Assembly (NCBI GenBank): GCA_951217055.1 | Contig: OX578280.1 | Location: 43,775,882 to 43,839,881, forward strand | From: Gerris lacustris | Taxonomy: Eukaryota > Arthropoda > Insecta > Hemiptera > Gerridae | Length of the DNA: 64,000 nucleotides | Reading direction: 5' to 3' | Part shown: one piece after another, positions 51,842 through 64,000 of the stretch | How the letters are laid out: every line of letters begins with the position of its first letter | How positions within the stretch are numbered: the stretch's first letter is position 1 | Translations under genes and position numbers: made by a program | Notes under the pieces: model-generated | What the model was told of the DNA's origin: nothing | Seen by the model: only the letters and a program-made list of their open reading frames with translations | Database searches by the model: none

Positions 51842-53565
51842 ACAATAAAATACATGATAGGATGTGAGGAAGCTAATTGACAGTCTATCTTCCATTGTCT
51901 TAGTAATTTATTTAGTAATAGTTCAATTTTTTATGCCTTAATTCATTCATAAGTTTTGTTTGTTATGTATGCGTATTTTGTATTTTGTTGTTGTTACGCA
52001 TTCAGTTGCCAGTTGCTATTCATTTATTGCTATTATTCAAAAACTTATCTTTTTAAAAAAAAATAAACAGTTTTTATTTCATGTATATTTACATAAAATA
52101 AATGTAAATATGTAAATGTATGTGTGTATATGTATTATGTTTATTTATTTATGTATATTTATTTTATACTTGGCTGTTTTCGTCCATTTCCGATTAACCA
52201 AACGTGGACCTTCGGCCTGGAAAACCATGGTGGACAATATCGGTTCGATAAACACCGAAAGATGGGTGACATAGTTTACCGACCAACACTTCAAAAAATT
52301 GTGAAAAGTTTGGTCTTATGTATATGTTTCTTTAGCACAATCCAAGTCCTTGTTTTAATGTCTTGAATTGTATCTATATCTAACTTATGTTAATCTTAAC
52401 TTTTTTTGTATTTTTAGAACAGACTTATAAAAGTTTTCTGTATTATACACCAGCATATTTGTTCCTCTCTTTGTGAAATTCTTCGTATAATATTCAATAT
52501 TTACGGGTGAATAAAAGAAAATAATAAGAATGGAAATATCATTTCCAATTTTATTTTCATCTATAAAATCATTTGGAAAAAATGAGCTTGAATGAATTCA
52601 CATTTGGAGATGACTCATTTTGGTTGCGAATCTATTCCATATTTTGTTTGAGGAAGATCTGCGGTTTATCTGTCGAAGGAATAATTTTTGTTCGGTAAGA
52701 AATTGCGTTGAAAGACTAAATCCTGGGGGTATTTCCATTATATTCCGGTCTGCTTGTTCTCTACGCTTTCCCATATTCCGGGGATTTTTTCCTCCCATTT
52801 AAAAAGATTGTTTCTAAGAAAATCTACCGGGGTTTCCCCCTTGCTTTCTTTTTTATATTTATACGGTTTTCTTCTTATTTCTCTATTCCGAAGGAAGATT
52901 TTTTGTTGTTGCTATTGCTTCCATAAAGAGTTTGCCTTTCCTTTCAATCGTATATGATATAATAGAATTTATTTAGATTATTGTTCGAATAGGGGAAAAA
53001 ATATATTTCTGTTATGAAGGTATTTTTGAATACCACGTTTGATGTCATAAATGTGATTGGCTGTAGTCAATTACTTTAGGCATCGCTTGGCTCTCTAGTG
53101 AGGCAAGGAAAGTGATGTATTATTTTATGATTTACTATGATCCCGAGCAAACAATCTGGATTAGAGTAAAGAGGCTTTTACTATATTTCCTTGGCTACAT
53201 AGATATATTCATTTATTAAAAATAAAAAAACGAAATTTTTAAGGATTTTAAAATCCTAAGCTCTCATTGACGCCGTACCCCATATGTTTACTTTCCCGTG
53301 CTATCAACGCACTAACAAAAATTTGGCACAAAATCTAATTAAGAAGTGTTATAATTATAAGGGATTCAACCATTATTAAGTGACTTTGATACTTGAAAAA
53401 TGAAATTGAGAGATGTTAATTATAGATAAAGGTAAGTTTTTACCAATATTCTGGTAATTATGTAGGAAGTAACACTTTAAGTTAAAAGATAAAATTCTAT
53501 TTTCAAAGCATACGCCCATGGAACGTGTGTATCATCAGTAATATAAGGGTTACTTAAGGGATCGG
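51842..53565. other. non-coding, nothing recognised
   Basis: About 1.7 kb with no domain-bearing open frame and no match to the dispersed families. Confidence 0.45.
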
Positions 53566-53605
53566 TTTTGCCTGTAGTGGTTAGCGCACCTAAAAACTCT
53601 CGTCT
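53566..53605 (+). repeat. SINE head fragment
   Basis: An A-box-like GCCTGTAGTGGTTAGCGCAC like the start of the SINE-1 copy at 2827; no B box follows at the right distance. Confidence 0.4.
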
Positions 53606-54392
53606 GAAACTAAGGTCATTATTGATAATAATAATATATTTATTTGTGTTTACAACTTAACAGTATTCATCCTTGTCATCGTGGTATATGTCTTTCGGAT
53701 TCAAAAACCTTTGCCTTCGGGCTCATTTCGAAACCAATCCTTTGAGTGTGTTTTTATCATTGGATTTTTATTTCCAACCCTACTACCAGAAATGAAGAAA
53801 AGATACATAGTTTTGTATGGAAGAGGCTACCTTTAAGGAGTAAACCCCATTAAGCAATTATGATAAATATTAAGGGTAAGAAAATGAAAAGAAGGTTAGT
53901 TTACAATTTTAGCGGAAGGGCTTTGTGGAAGAGACTTTTTGGACTTGGGTGTCATCGCTAGCCTTCGTGGGACGACTGGGACCTGCGAGAAATCCTTCAA
54001 GGGCTAAAGTTTAAGGAGACTTAAAGGTTCCTTTAGTAGAGAGGGAATGACCATCCTGAAAAGGGAAGGTTTAGATTAAGAGTTAATGGAGAAGAGGGCT
54101 CCAAGTCCCTTAGTACTCGGGTTAAACCAGTCGTAAAATTGGTTCCCATCTAAAACTGACTCAAGCATCTCCCTCCCTCCAAGACTAATTACAACATCAT
54201 AAAGCCGCTTCAAGGGAACGGGGGAGAGAAAGGACTTCGTACTACGGCAAATTACCGACTGGACACGATAATTACCCCGCTCAAGATACTGAAACATCTT
54301 ACTTCCAAGACTAGAAGGACTTAACTAACCGTTCTTTCTCATCCATTTATCTTTTACAGAAAACAAAGGGGGAGGGGGGGGGGGGGGGGGGG
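53606..54392. other. non-coding; ends in a G-run
   Basis: No domain-bearing frame. A G-rich run of more than 20 bases at 54369-54392 leads directly into the 107-bp tandem repeat. Confidence 0.45.
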
Positions 54393-54700
54393 ATCGAAAC
54401 GAGTAACTGGTGGTCGTCAAAGGACGTCAAGCACGAAGATGTTTAGATACACCCAACTTCTATCCATGATCATTTTGCACAAATATGGGATGGGGGAAAA
54501 TCGAAACGAGTAACTGGTGGTCGTCAAAGGACGTCAAGTACGAAGATGTTTAGATACACCCGACTTCTATCCATGATCATTTTGCACAAATATGGGGTGG
54601 GGGAAAATCGAAACTAGTAACTGGTGGTCGTCAAAGGACGTAAAGCACGAAAATGTTTAAAAACACCGACTTTAATCCATGATCTTTTTGGACAAAAAGT
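54393..54700. repeat. 107-bp minisatellite, about 2.9 copies
   Basis: Units start ATCGAAACGAGTAACTGGTG at 54393, 54500 and 54607, an exact 107-bp period. Copies 1 and 2 are almost identical; copy 3 is more diverged and incomplete. Confidence 0.93.
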
Positions 54701-55209
54701 ATTCAAGACGAAACCTGCTTGCCTACCTTTCCTTTAAGATTGAAATTCAGGAAATGTCATTGGGGGAATGAGAGAAAGGAAGCTGCAGTTCTAATGTCAT
54801 TAAAACTTTTCTTTCCTCTCTAACTTAGCTGGTACCGACTTTTCAGATAAATATGAATAATCTTCAATCCAACTTGGATAATTTTAAATAATAGAAATTG
54901 AACCGCTTCGTTTCGCTTTTGGATAAAGCCAATAATAATTAGTCTAAAGTTGCATTTTTTTTTCAGTTGTTTCATTTTTTAAAGTTCGTATTAAAGGAAG
55001 ATTCCTTAATATTCTTTAAATGACAAAATAATATTATATTACTGACCTGCTGCATACACTTTACTGCTGCAAGTAAAAGCTTGTGAATTTTTCAATCTAA
55101 ATGTGTATCGCTGCTTACGCGTGTAGCAACTTATTAGAACTTCGACTTAAAACTATTTTTGACAGTACTTCTTTATAGATTGTTACTGCCCTATGGTTTT
55201 TTTTTAGTT
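54701..55209. other. non-coding, nothing recognised
   Basis: No gene supported. Confidence 0.45.
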
Positions 55210-55935
55210 TAAACTAGGGGGCTCTGCCCCCTACTCGTTAACCCCCGAAAAGCATAACGTTCACTCCCGAGGTGGAGCCGAGGGAGTTAATTATCGCGAG
55301 GGTGCAAGTAATTTTTAGGTACGTACAAGATTTTACCTCCAGAAGGGAGAAAAAAATATTGAAAGATTTTAATTTAAAATGATTTTATTCAACAAAAAAT
55401 ACATCTTTTTAAATTTATTTAAAACAAAACAAAAAAAATAGTTAGAAATAATATTAACAATTCTCTAAATATGTTTAATCACGTTAAAATTAAATTATAA
55501 ATAATAATTATTTGAATTTCAATGCTAAAATTAAATGGGAGAATCAGCTGGAAGCTGAGTCGTGTATTGAATGGTGTTGACAACTAATGTTTTAAATATG
55601 GATTAGTTAATCTACATTTAGAAATTTTGATTTCACTTTTAACTTGTTTGTTTCTTTTACTGATGAATCACTATGGCAACCGTAGTGGAGTTTAAATGAT
55701 ATGTGTGAAGATGACATTACAGATGTAGACATGAAACAAAAGTTAGTGAATGAAATGTGTATTAGCACCAACCTTATTTAGGTGTGCTTTATCTAGGGCA
55801 ACACTGGAGGGAATCATGAGAGTTCATGATTCCCTTGTTTTTCATTACTTCCTATTCCACCCGCCCGGGCGTAATGAGTAACTTTCCTCCCTGTAAACCA
55901 GGGAGGAAAGTTCACTTTTTCTCCCTGCTGGAGGT
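55210..55935. other. non-coding; hairpin-rich repeat-like segment
   Basis: Strong small hairpins at GGGGGCTCTGCCCCC (55218-55232), GGAATCATGAGAGTTCATGATTCC (about 55810-55834) and CTTTCCTCCCTG..CAGGGAGGAAAG (about 55881-55911). The ends carry GGTGGAG/CTGGAGG words. Probably an uncharacterised mobile element with subterminal hairpins. Confidence 0.45.
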
Positions 55936-57009
55936 AAACATACATGCTGTAAAATATCACGTTAGCTATAGAAAGTACTGAAAAGGACTGTTGAGAAAAT
56001 TCCTGAGAAAGACTGATTTAGCGATCTTTTTTGCAAGGTGTGTGCATAGTTATGGAATGAGAAGGGTGAGGTGAAGATGCGTGAGTATAGTGTAGTGTAG
56101 TCTCTCTGACATTCTGATATACCTATTCTCAAGTTCTCCCTTACCCCTCTAATAACGCTCACTCTTTCTACACATAGTTTAGTATATGTCACTCTCAAGT
56201 CCCTCTTTTCTCCCCGGACTACCCCCTTTCTCTCCTTTCGCGCTCTTTCACACCTGTTTTGTATAGCACTCTCACTGAACACTTTTGTTTACAAAACTTT
56301 TTTAATAATATAGATAGATAACTTTAACTGAATATCCATAATGTTAAGTCCAATGCACTTTGGGACAAAGGAATATCACACTTCTGTTTTTATAAGGGGA
56401 GTAACAGTATAAAGAAGAACATTCCGTAAACCTTTATCAGATTGTTACTCCCCTTTGTTATTTTCTATAAGGGGAGTAACAATCTAAAGAATTGCTTATT
56501 TAACTACTTTTTCATATATATATTTCTGCAGTTAAAAAATTGTTATGCAAAAGGCAATTAACTTTTTTGCTCTGTTAGTTTTTCGTACTTAAATTATTAG
56601 TACGACTAATTAACTATAGTAACTTAATAATCGGCATAGAACTACAAAACAAAAAAAAAAGAAATTATAAATAAAAAATAACAGGTTGATGTAGCGTACC
56701 TGGGGCATCATGTATAGAAATGAAGCAAACTGGCACATATAATTAAAGTAATTTCTGTGGATTGATACAATAAATGCACCAATTATGGCATCTTCTTCAT
56801 TTCATAAGTTTTTTCTTAATACATTTTTCATCTTCAGTCCTCTATTTTGAGACACAGCTGTATACAAGTCGATTTTGCGAATCTTAGGAGTATGTATCTG
56901 TCGTAGATTAACTGGGCTTTGACGTAGCGGATCAGGGTTTTCGAGAGTATGAAATGAAAAGGTATCCATATCCATAAATAATGCAATTTTTCAATGCATT
57001 GGTCCGCTG
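55936..57009. other. non-coding; thrice-repeated GGGGAGTAACA motif
   Basis: TATAAGGGGAGTAACA occurs at about 56391 and 56469 in direct orientation and as its complement at about 56443, together making a small inverted/direct repeat cluster. No gene supported. Confidence 0.45.
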
Positions 57010-57330
57010 AATCCATAAATTTTGTCTTTAAAACATGTCTGTAGCCTGTCATCTGTAAAGACGCGTGGAGCATAAACAGCTGAGCCGATTGCCATGAAAT
57101 TTGGCATTCATGTTTAGTAAAATCATTACCGAAGACAAAATAAAAAAGTGAATTTTAGTTCTAATTTTGGGGGCAACACCCCCCTAAAACCTCTGAAAAT
57201 ACGTTGAAAAGGTTCCGATGATTTTGATTATATATTTCTAAACTGTACAATTTTTAAATTCGAATCTAAATTATATAAGTCGTTTTCCTGGGTAAAATTA
57301 AAGTTTCGAGGTATGGATGAATTAAAATCT
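57010..57330 (+). repeat. RepC copy
   Basis: AAAGACGCGTGGAGCATAAA, GAGCCGATTGCCATGAAATT, AAATCATTACCGAAGAC, GGTTCCGATGATTTTGATTA and AAGTCGTTTTCCTGGG follow the RepC order. Confidence 0.65.
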
Positions 57331-58439
57331 TATTTTTGTTAAAAAACAAAAAGTAAAAACCACCTGTTAAACACCTTTAATTATGTTTAAAAATAAATTG
57401 GTATCAATAATTATGTGACAAAGTTTTGATGGACCTATTTTTATTAATGTGAGTCCATTTTCTGGCGAAATAGTTTTTTTTTTTTTTTTTTTAATTAAAT
57501 CATTTTATATTTTGCTTTTACGAAGAAAAACATTTGCTTTTAATGTTTGATTTTGATATATTTTTATTTTATCAATTTTGTATTAAAATTCTTTTAAGTG
57601 CTATTTTTCCCTGTTGTGAATTTTTAATATTAATTACATTGACTTTAAAGTAATTGCATTTTACGTAACGTAACATGCAGTTTCTAGTTTTACAATATTT
57701 CAAAGCTAGCTAGTAAATTACTATATAAAGATACATATATTTCGACGTTTTTTACTTTTTTTTGGTAAAATTATCGAAAACGTAAAAGCTATATTAAAGA
57801 TTATGTTTGCGGAAGAGTTAAGAGAAAGGTATTGGGGGTTAGTAATAAGGTTATAATACCGAGTTTATAATGCTGTTATAGCAGCCGGGTTATAACCTTA
57901 GGTTAGCTTTCTCTGCCCGTGAAAGAGTTGCTTCCATTAGCTAATTGGTCGAATCAAGTAAATTTTCTCGTATATCTGATATCAGTTTCTATTCTTAACT
58001 CTAATAACCGGTTTTCTCAACCTGTGTTCACTCTATATACTACTTGTATATTTGTAGCGTCTGTTTACACAAAGACTATCGCTTGCTAAATTGATTGCAT
58101 AATAAACAAGACGAATTACCGTAATATACAATACATCGTATTACAATTATTATTAACTATGCTGATTCTTATTAAGGGCTGTAGGGTATTAATAACTTGA
58201 TTCATTCCATTTGTTGGCTATATTTTACCTTCAGGCCTAAAAGAAGATTTAAAAAAAAATTATTTCTCATATCTACATTAACTTAAATTTTTATACAGCA
58301 TGTTGACATAACTTTTTAACAAAATTTATTTAGACAGTGCCCAACATGTATTTAGACAGTAAAATATAATTTAGACAGTGCCCTTCTCTTGTTTTGAAAG
58401 ACAAGTGTACAAAATTTCATCATGCTCGAAATGAACTGT
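57331..58439. other. non-coding, nothing recognised
   Basis: AT-rich with a T-run at 57475-57492. No gene supported. Confidence 0.45.
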
Positions 58440-59015
58440 AGATTTATATAAAAATAGACTGCCAATTGGTGTGGCAAATAGCTTCCTCGCATCCTATCCA
58501 CGTACTTTATTGATTTCATACTTTCACAAGCCATTATTGTCTAATTGGTTTAATTGTTCCCCTCGTTTTTTTATTAATCCGTCAAAATTGTTTTGATTTT
58601 TTACACGAATTAAAGTATCAATTTAGCAAAATTTAAAGAGCGCAGACGGTTCATATTAATCTGGGTCTATCTGCGGGTAACTTTCGATGAACTATAAAAG
58701 TTTCATTCAAATCGAATAAGTTCTTTTGAAGCTATAGGTGTAAATAAATGTATGTTTGTGCACAAGTGGAAGAGAAACAAATAGGCGCAGAAGGTTGAAA
58801 CTTATATGGGACCAACAATAATTTAAGATATGTTGGTTCGCAAAAATTGAACGACAGACCGACCGACAGACCGACAGACAGACACGGAACCGAAAATGAT
58901 CCCTGATGTCTGAAACGGATTTCTGTCTTGGAATTTTTGAAATCGGAGACCTAAACATTTTTCGTTCTTCAGAACGATCACATAGCTTCCGTTACCTTCG
59001 GTAAGCTCGGAAGCA
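58440..59015 (+). repeat. RepB copy, most complete
   Basis: Same landmarks as 39950-40355, with GTGTGGCAAATAGCTTCCTC at the start and GCTTCCGTTACCTTCGGTAA at the end. It also has the internal segment AAGTTTCATTCAAATCGAAT ... ATTTAAGATATGTTGG that is shortened in the other copy. Confidence 0.75.
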
Positions 59016-59183
59016 AAACTTCACACACACACTGCACAAACACATTTTTTATATTTGTAAAAATGTTATGAATTATGACTTAAGTATTATAAATTAAATA
59101 GAAACTAGTATACAAGATTTTTTCAAACCAATTTATCCTAAAAACTACCTGTCCAATTTTATGATAGTCGAATGTTAGGTCAT

Positions 59184-59909
59184 TATTGAAGTGAGCGCAG
59201 TGAGCTTCCTACACTTATTGAAATATGCTCCATGTCTGTGTATCTGTGTGTCTGAAACGTACGATGATAACTTGAGTAAAAGTTTACCGATTTGGTACAC
59301 ATGTTCTGTTCATTTTACCAATGTTCAGGACGAGTTCATTGGACAACGTTGTCTGCCCAAGCGTTTCGCGCAACGCACGGATAAACGTGCGCTTCAAAAT
59401 TAAAATTGGAATTTTAGGACGGGAAAAAATTCTATCGTCACCTATTCGATGAGACAAAGATTTTTTCAAATAACATTTTTTAGTAAAACCTACTGCGAAC
59501 CAACAATTTAAACATACATTTAAATTAATAAATATCGCTAAAACTATTGAAGCGGACCTAAACTTTTTACAATAGAGAAAACAACCTTTTTACCGATATC
59601 TTACGTTCTTACGTAACAATTTTAATAAAACTTCATATACATTCTCTAATGCACAATTGAAACAGGCACGTAAAATTTCAACATGATACATGCAGTAGTT
59701 TTTGTGTAGCGAAGTGATACATTTCATAATAATTGGAGTGGAATGGCCGGGACGTGTAAAAGAGTTAAGGAATAGTAGAATAACCCTTCTCCCCCACTGC
59801 ACGGCTCTCTATTTCTAGCATATTCTTTAAATATCAACTCATCATGATTAAATATTTAATATTTATTCCATTACGCTCGCTTCAATGATAGAGCCACGCG
59901 ATGCCTAGT
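59184..59909 (+). repeat. RepA copy 2
   Basis: Starts ATTGAAGTGAGCGCAGTGAG and ends AGAGCCACGCGATGCCTAGT; continuous, about 725 bp. It shows what RepA looks like without the insertions of copy 1, in particular the stretch CTTCTCCCCCACTGCACGGC that spans the Harbinger target. Confidence 0.85.
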
Positions 59910-60107
59910 TAACCCTGTGTTGGTTCCATTTTAATTTTAACCTTTTGTGCCAATTGTTTCCTTTCGCGAGTGCACAAACTTGTATTGTAACTAACAACTA
60001 TATCTTTAAAATCATCTGATTGTGAAGAAATTTGTTAAAAAAATTTTTTTTGGGATGGTTTGTTAAATGCTTGCAGAAAGGCCTATATTCATTTCAACCG
60101 TCAACTT

Positions 60108-60829
60108 AACTGAAGCGAGCAAAGCGAGCTTCCTGCATTCAACGAAATATGCTGTGTGTGTGTCTGAAACGTACGACGATAACTTAAGTAAAAGTTGACC
60201 GATTTTGATGAAATTTGGTAAACATGTTCATTTTACCAATGCTCAGGACGAGTTCGTTTGACAACGTTGTGTGCCCAAGCGTTCGCGCGCAACGCTCGCG
60301 TAAACTTGCACTTCAAAATTAAAATTGGACAGGACGGGAAAAGATTCTATCATAATTTATTCGATGTGACGAACATTTTTTTTTAAATAACATTTTGCAG
60401 TAAAACCAACAGCGGACACCGCTATGAATTAATAAAGATCGTTAAAACTATTTAAGGGGACCTAAAAGTTTAGAGTAGAGAAAATAACTATTTTACCGAT
60501 ATCTTACGTTCTAACGTAACGATTTTAAAACTTCTTATCCATCGGCTAAAGTACAATTGAAACAGGCATGTAAAATTTCAACTTGATACAAGCGGAAGTT
60601 TTTGCGTAGTGAAGTCATACATTTTATAATAATTAAAAAGGAGAGATGTGTGGTTAGAGGAATAGTAAGAATGCAGGGTGGTTCCCTTACTACTAGCTGC
60701 TGTACTACTATCATTCTCTTTATCTATCAACTCATCATGATTCATGATAACATATCTATTTTTTCAATATTCAATACATATTTATTACTATACGCTCGCA
60801 TCGATGATAGAGCCACGCGATGCCTAGTT
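60108..60829 (+). repeat. RepA copy 3
   Basis: Starts AACTGAAGCGAGCAAAGCGA and ends GAGCCACGCGATGCCTAGT. Open frames inside are not kept in the other copies. Confidence 0.85.
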
Positions 60830-61084
60830 TAATTTGGCTTAGAAAATGAGTAAAAAAAAAAATGAGTTACCCTACTTGGTATCGAAACAGTTCCAAATCT
60901 TTTGTGACCATTCGTCCAATAATTGAAACTTAATTGCTGATTATTAACTTAATTTACTGACTCACTTTTTCCGGATTTTTCGGATTCTGATTTTTTCTGG
61001 ACAATGCGTTTTATTATTAATATACCGTTTGATCAATAAGTTTATCAAGTAATTTAATAAATGTAATGATGTTAATTTGAGGCA

Positions 61085-62146
61085 GCTCAGTCAATTAGGG
61101 AGTCATAAATACTTGGTGTAAGGCTTGATGACAAACTCAAATTCGACATTCACGTGAATACCGTAGTTACAAAGGCTCTTCGTTGTCTGGGTATCGTTCG
61201 TGCTGTCTCTAAAGGTTTGTCTCCCGAGTGTTTCCTCTCGTTGTATAAATCTCTAGTTCGGCCGTTGCTTGAATGTTCTACTCCTGTTTGGAACATTTTG
61301 AATGCCTCACGCTCCCAAAATATAGAAAAAGTCCAGAGAATATTTATTCGCACCCTTTATCTTCGTCATTTCTTTAATAAATGCTTCTATAGCTATGACC
61401 ATTTTTGCAAAAAATTCAACCTCGAGAGTTTAAGTATCCGGAGAAAAGCTTATGACATTTTATTTCTAACGAAAGCTCTCAATAAGTCTATAAATTGTTC
61501 CAATGTCACTCAGCAAGTAGTTATCCTGCCTCAAAATCGTCGCCCTGGTCGGTTACTCTATACGAAAGAGCTGTCCCACATTTCCCCGATCGCTCGCTCT
61601 CTTTATTTTTTTAATGATCATGGTCTTCAGCGTGAAGCCATTGATTCATTTCAAAAACTTAAGAACGTCCTCCCCAAACTTCTTGAAAAATAATTTTTAA
61701 TTTTTAATTTCTAGTCATCGTGTTTAAGGTTTAAGTTTTATCTAATTTTTAAGTTTTATCATAATTTGTTGGTTTGATCTTGTGCAAGATTTCTTTTTTA
61801 AGTGTTATTTTAAGGATAATTTGTGTGATGAGTGTATGTTTGTGAGTTTTCAGTGTTTTTGTCTTTTCTAGTTTATTTTGTATTTGTTACCATTTTTCTT
61901 CTTAGTTACCATGATAACAGTCATTAACTACTTTTAGTCATGTTAATTTCTCCTCTGTGTCGCGCTTTCTTCCTCAATCCATTTCCCAATCTTCCTGCTA
62001 TCCTAAATTGTCCTTTTATATTTTTTATCACTTAGTATTCATATTACATTTTATATTAACTCATGGTTTTTTTTTTTTTTTTTTTTGTTGTTGTTGTTTT
62101 GTGCCTCTCACTTGTGGCCTGTGTCGGCTGTTGAGAGCACTGGAAA

Positions 62147-62181
<35 letters not shown>
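61085..62181 (+). mobile_element. 5'-truncated LINE (non-LTR retrotransposon) with (TAAA)n tail
   Basis: Begins inside the reverse-transcriptase C-terminal region, continues through a 3' UTR of about 450 bp and ends in (AAAT)n at 62143-62181. 5' truncation and a short tandem tail are usual for LINE insertions. Confidence 0.8.
61100..61693 (+). pseudogene. LINE reverse transcriptase C-terminal fragment
   Basis: The frame is open before the ATG at 61154 (YLGVRLDDKLKFDIHV is readable upstream), so the ATG is not a real start. The sequence has the post-palm motifs typical of Jockey/CR1-type LINEs: LYKSLVRPLLECSTPVWN, then NIEKVQRIFIRTLY and LESLSIRRKAYDILFL. The catalytic core (YxDD) and endonuclease are missing through 5' truncation. 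The 3' end of the frame looks intact, ending in a stop at 61691-61693, so truncation may be recent. Confidence 0.82.
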
Positions 62182-62951
62182 ATGCGCTTTATTTTAGTTT
62201 TGGTGACTCGGTCGTCAATTTATTTTTGAAGTTATCAGTTATTGTTATTCTATTGTTTTAACGCATTGTTTGGGGGTTAACTTAAGGTTGTGTGGCGTTA
62301 TTGGTTCAAAGTGTAGAAATTACTAAAAATTGACGATGAAAAAGTGTCAAATCTAGTGAGAAATTGTTAAATAATATGATATGGTTTAAGCCGCACATAA
62401 GAACTCAAAAGCAATAAATAAAAAGTTAGAATCCGGATATAATGATAAATTACATCTTATTGAAAATGGCGAATTATTAGCGGGAGAGTGTCTCATATGG
62501 GTGGGCTGCAGTGTCAGGGGATATGGGGCCCTAAAAGATTTTTATTGAAGGACCACAGGTCTAGTTGATTTATTGATAGGTCCCCTTACTAAGTTTGAAG
62601 GAATAAATCGTCTTCTAAGGGGCCCGAAACCAGAGAAACTTTGATTTATTAATTTCCTTTAACCAACAACTTGATATTTTTCAAGTTTGATAAAAGAAGG
62701 ATCTTTCTGTTCTGATGTTCAAAGAACAAATGCTTCATAGTTGTAATAAACTTGCAACTACTACAGGATTATTATAAAATCAAATAAAAAAAAAAATCAT
62801 TAGGGGAATAGTCTATGCGTCATATTTAGAAAACTAATTAAAATATAGAGCAAAACTTATTTTTAAAAAATAAAATATAAAAATGAACAAAAAAAAAAAA
62901 AGAAAAGAAAGCACAGTAGTCGAACCTTTGATTCTTTTTATTCTATGCTAT
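62182..62951. other. non-coding, nothing recognised
   Basis: AT-rich spacer with A runs near 62889-62902; no gene supported. Confidence 0.45.
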
Positions 62952-63694
62952 AATTGAAGCGAGCGCAAGCGAGCTTCTTACATTCAACGAAATATGCATC
63001 TTGTCTGTCTGTATGTAACGTTTACGTGTCCGACGATAACTTGAGTAAAAGTTGGCCGATTTAGTTGAAATTTGGTATACATGTTCCTCTTACTAATTCA
63101 GGTTAAGTTCGTTGGACAGCGTGATCCGTCCAAGAGTTCGCACGCAACGCTCGCGTAAACGAAAGGTTCAAAAATTAAATTGGAATTTCAGAACGGAAGA
63201 GATTCTATTATCATCTACTCGATCATGCGAACATTTTTTACAAATAACATTTTTTAGTAAAACCAACAGCGACACCGCTATGAATTAATAAAGATCGCTA
63301 AAACTATTAAAGCGGACCTAAACGTTTATAATAGAGAGAACAACCTTTTTATCGATAACTTACGTTCTAACGTAACGATTTTAATAAAACTTCATATTAC
63401 ACCATCTAATGCACTATTGAAACAAGCAGAAAAATCTCAACTTGATACATGCAGTAGTTTTTTTTGTAGCAAAGTGATACATTTTATAATAATTGAAAAG
63501 ATGTGTGGTTAGAGGAATAGTAAGAGTGCGGGGTGGTTTCCTTACTAGCCGCTGTACTACTACTATACCCATTATCTATCAACTCATCATGATTCATGGT
63601 TATCTATTTTTTTCAATATTCAATACATAAATATGTAGTAGTAATAAATATTACTATACAGTCGCTTCAATGATAGAGCCACGCGATGCCTAGT
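62952..63694 (+). repeat. RepA copy 4
   Basis: Starts AATTGAAGCGAGCGCAAGCG and ends GAGCCACGCGATGCCTAGT, about 740 bp; the longest uninterrupted copy. Confidence 0.85.
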
Positions 63695-63896
63695 ATCTTT
63701 GCCACTAAGCTACTACCGTAGAAATATTTGATTAATAAAATCTTTTTAAATGCATTTATCATCTCAATTACTAACTATATTTATTTATAAAACAAAATCT
63801 AATTTGCTCTAGTGAAGTTCATAATCAAAGAAATAAACACTTTTAGGGTAGCAATGCGATCCCGGAGCAACCGGGAACTCATTAGGCTTTGTCATA

Positions 63897-63986
63897 GTAG
63901 CTCCGGTACCTCATTGCTATGCTAAGGTAGCTCTAGTACCCCAATGCTATGTTATGATTACTCCAGGACCGCATTGCTATATTAAG
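63897..63986. repeat. 30-bp minisatellite, three copies, near the window edge
   Basis: Three units of exactly 30 bp at 63897, 63927 and 63957, sharing TA(G/C)CTC...(G/A)TACC.CA(T/A)TGCTAT. Diverged units may precede it from 63846 and another begins at 63987, so it may continue outside the window. Confidence 0.8.
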
Positions 63987-64000
63987 GTACTTAATTGAAT

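Noticed and set aside
61154..61156. ATG as the start of a LINE protein
   Set aside because: Recognisable reverse-transcriptase sequence continues upstream in the same frame, so this Met is internal to a 5'-truncated copy.

Overview
This is an AT-rich stretch of eukaryotic nuclear DNA with no recognisable host gene. It is almost entirely mobile elements, decayed repeats, simple (TA)n tracts and SINEs. The host is probably an arthropod, and an insect would fit. The reasons are that three promoters inside the central element have a TATA box about 30 bp upstream of the arthropod-type initiator TCAGT, and that the transposon set (CsRn1-like gypsy, mariner, piggyBac-like, Harbinger-like, tRNA-SINEs) is typical of arthropods. 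The species cannot be named from the sequence.

The centrepiece is 24101-38832, a 14,732-bp Polinton/Maverick (adintovirus-like) element with an extraordinary layout. It is flanked by a perfect 6-bp target duplication (TTTATT at 24095-24100 and 38833-38838), the Polinton hallmark. It is a giant inverted repeat: arms 24101-30648 and 32285-38832 (6,548 bp each) pair along one axis (paired coordinates sum to 62,933) with only scattered single-base differences. They surround a unique 1,636-bp loop (30649-32284). The left arm plus loop hold a complete spliced protein-primed PolB gene. The loop holds a parvovirus-VP1-like phospholipase A2 virion-protein gene and an adenain-like protease cut off directly after a cysteine codon that sits where the catalytic cysteine is expected. 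The right arm holds a second PolB cut off before its KxY motif. Each arm also carries a small two-exon gene divergent from PolB, a shared symmetrical promoter, and a subterminal array of GC boxes. No integrase, packaging ATPase or major capsid gene is present. The simplest reading is a copy-back (fold-back) defective genome of a Polinton/adintovirus that formed during linear DNA replication and was then integrated.

1-10,500: a SINE, a long (TA)n tract, a mariner-like MITE, a second SINE copy, and then a three-level nest (about 3150-9419). In the nest, one copy of an unclassified roughly 0.74-kb repeat (RepA) has received a piggyBac-like MITE (3383-3981) and a Harbinger-like element (4273-9298, TTA duplication). 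The Harbinger-like element was itself split by a recent but frameshifted CsRn1-type gypsy retrotransposon (4572-8932, AGTG duplication, minus strand).

10,500-24,100: a mariner element with terminal inverted repeats of roughly 540 bp and a transposase relic (12597-14331), other inverted-repeat elements, a second tRNA-SINE type, and several copies of an unclassified repeat (RepC).

38,840-64,000: dispersed RepA/RepB/RepC copies, a tRNA-like gene inside a terminal-inverted-repeat element, tandem duplications and minisatellites (174/181 bp, 107 bp, 30 bp), a further inverted-repeat element (50821-51508), and a 5'-truncated LINE (61085-62181) with a (TAAA)n tail. I saw no convincing host exon, rRNA or CRISPR array.
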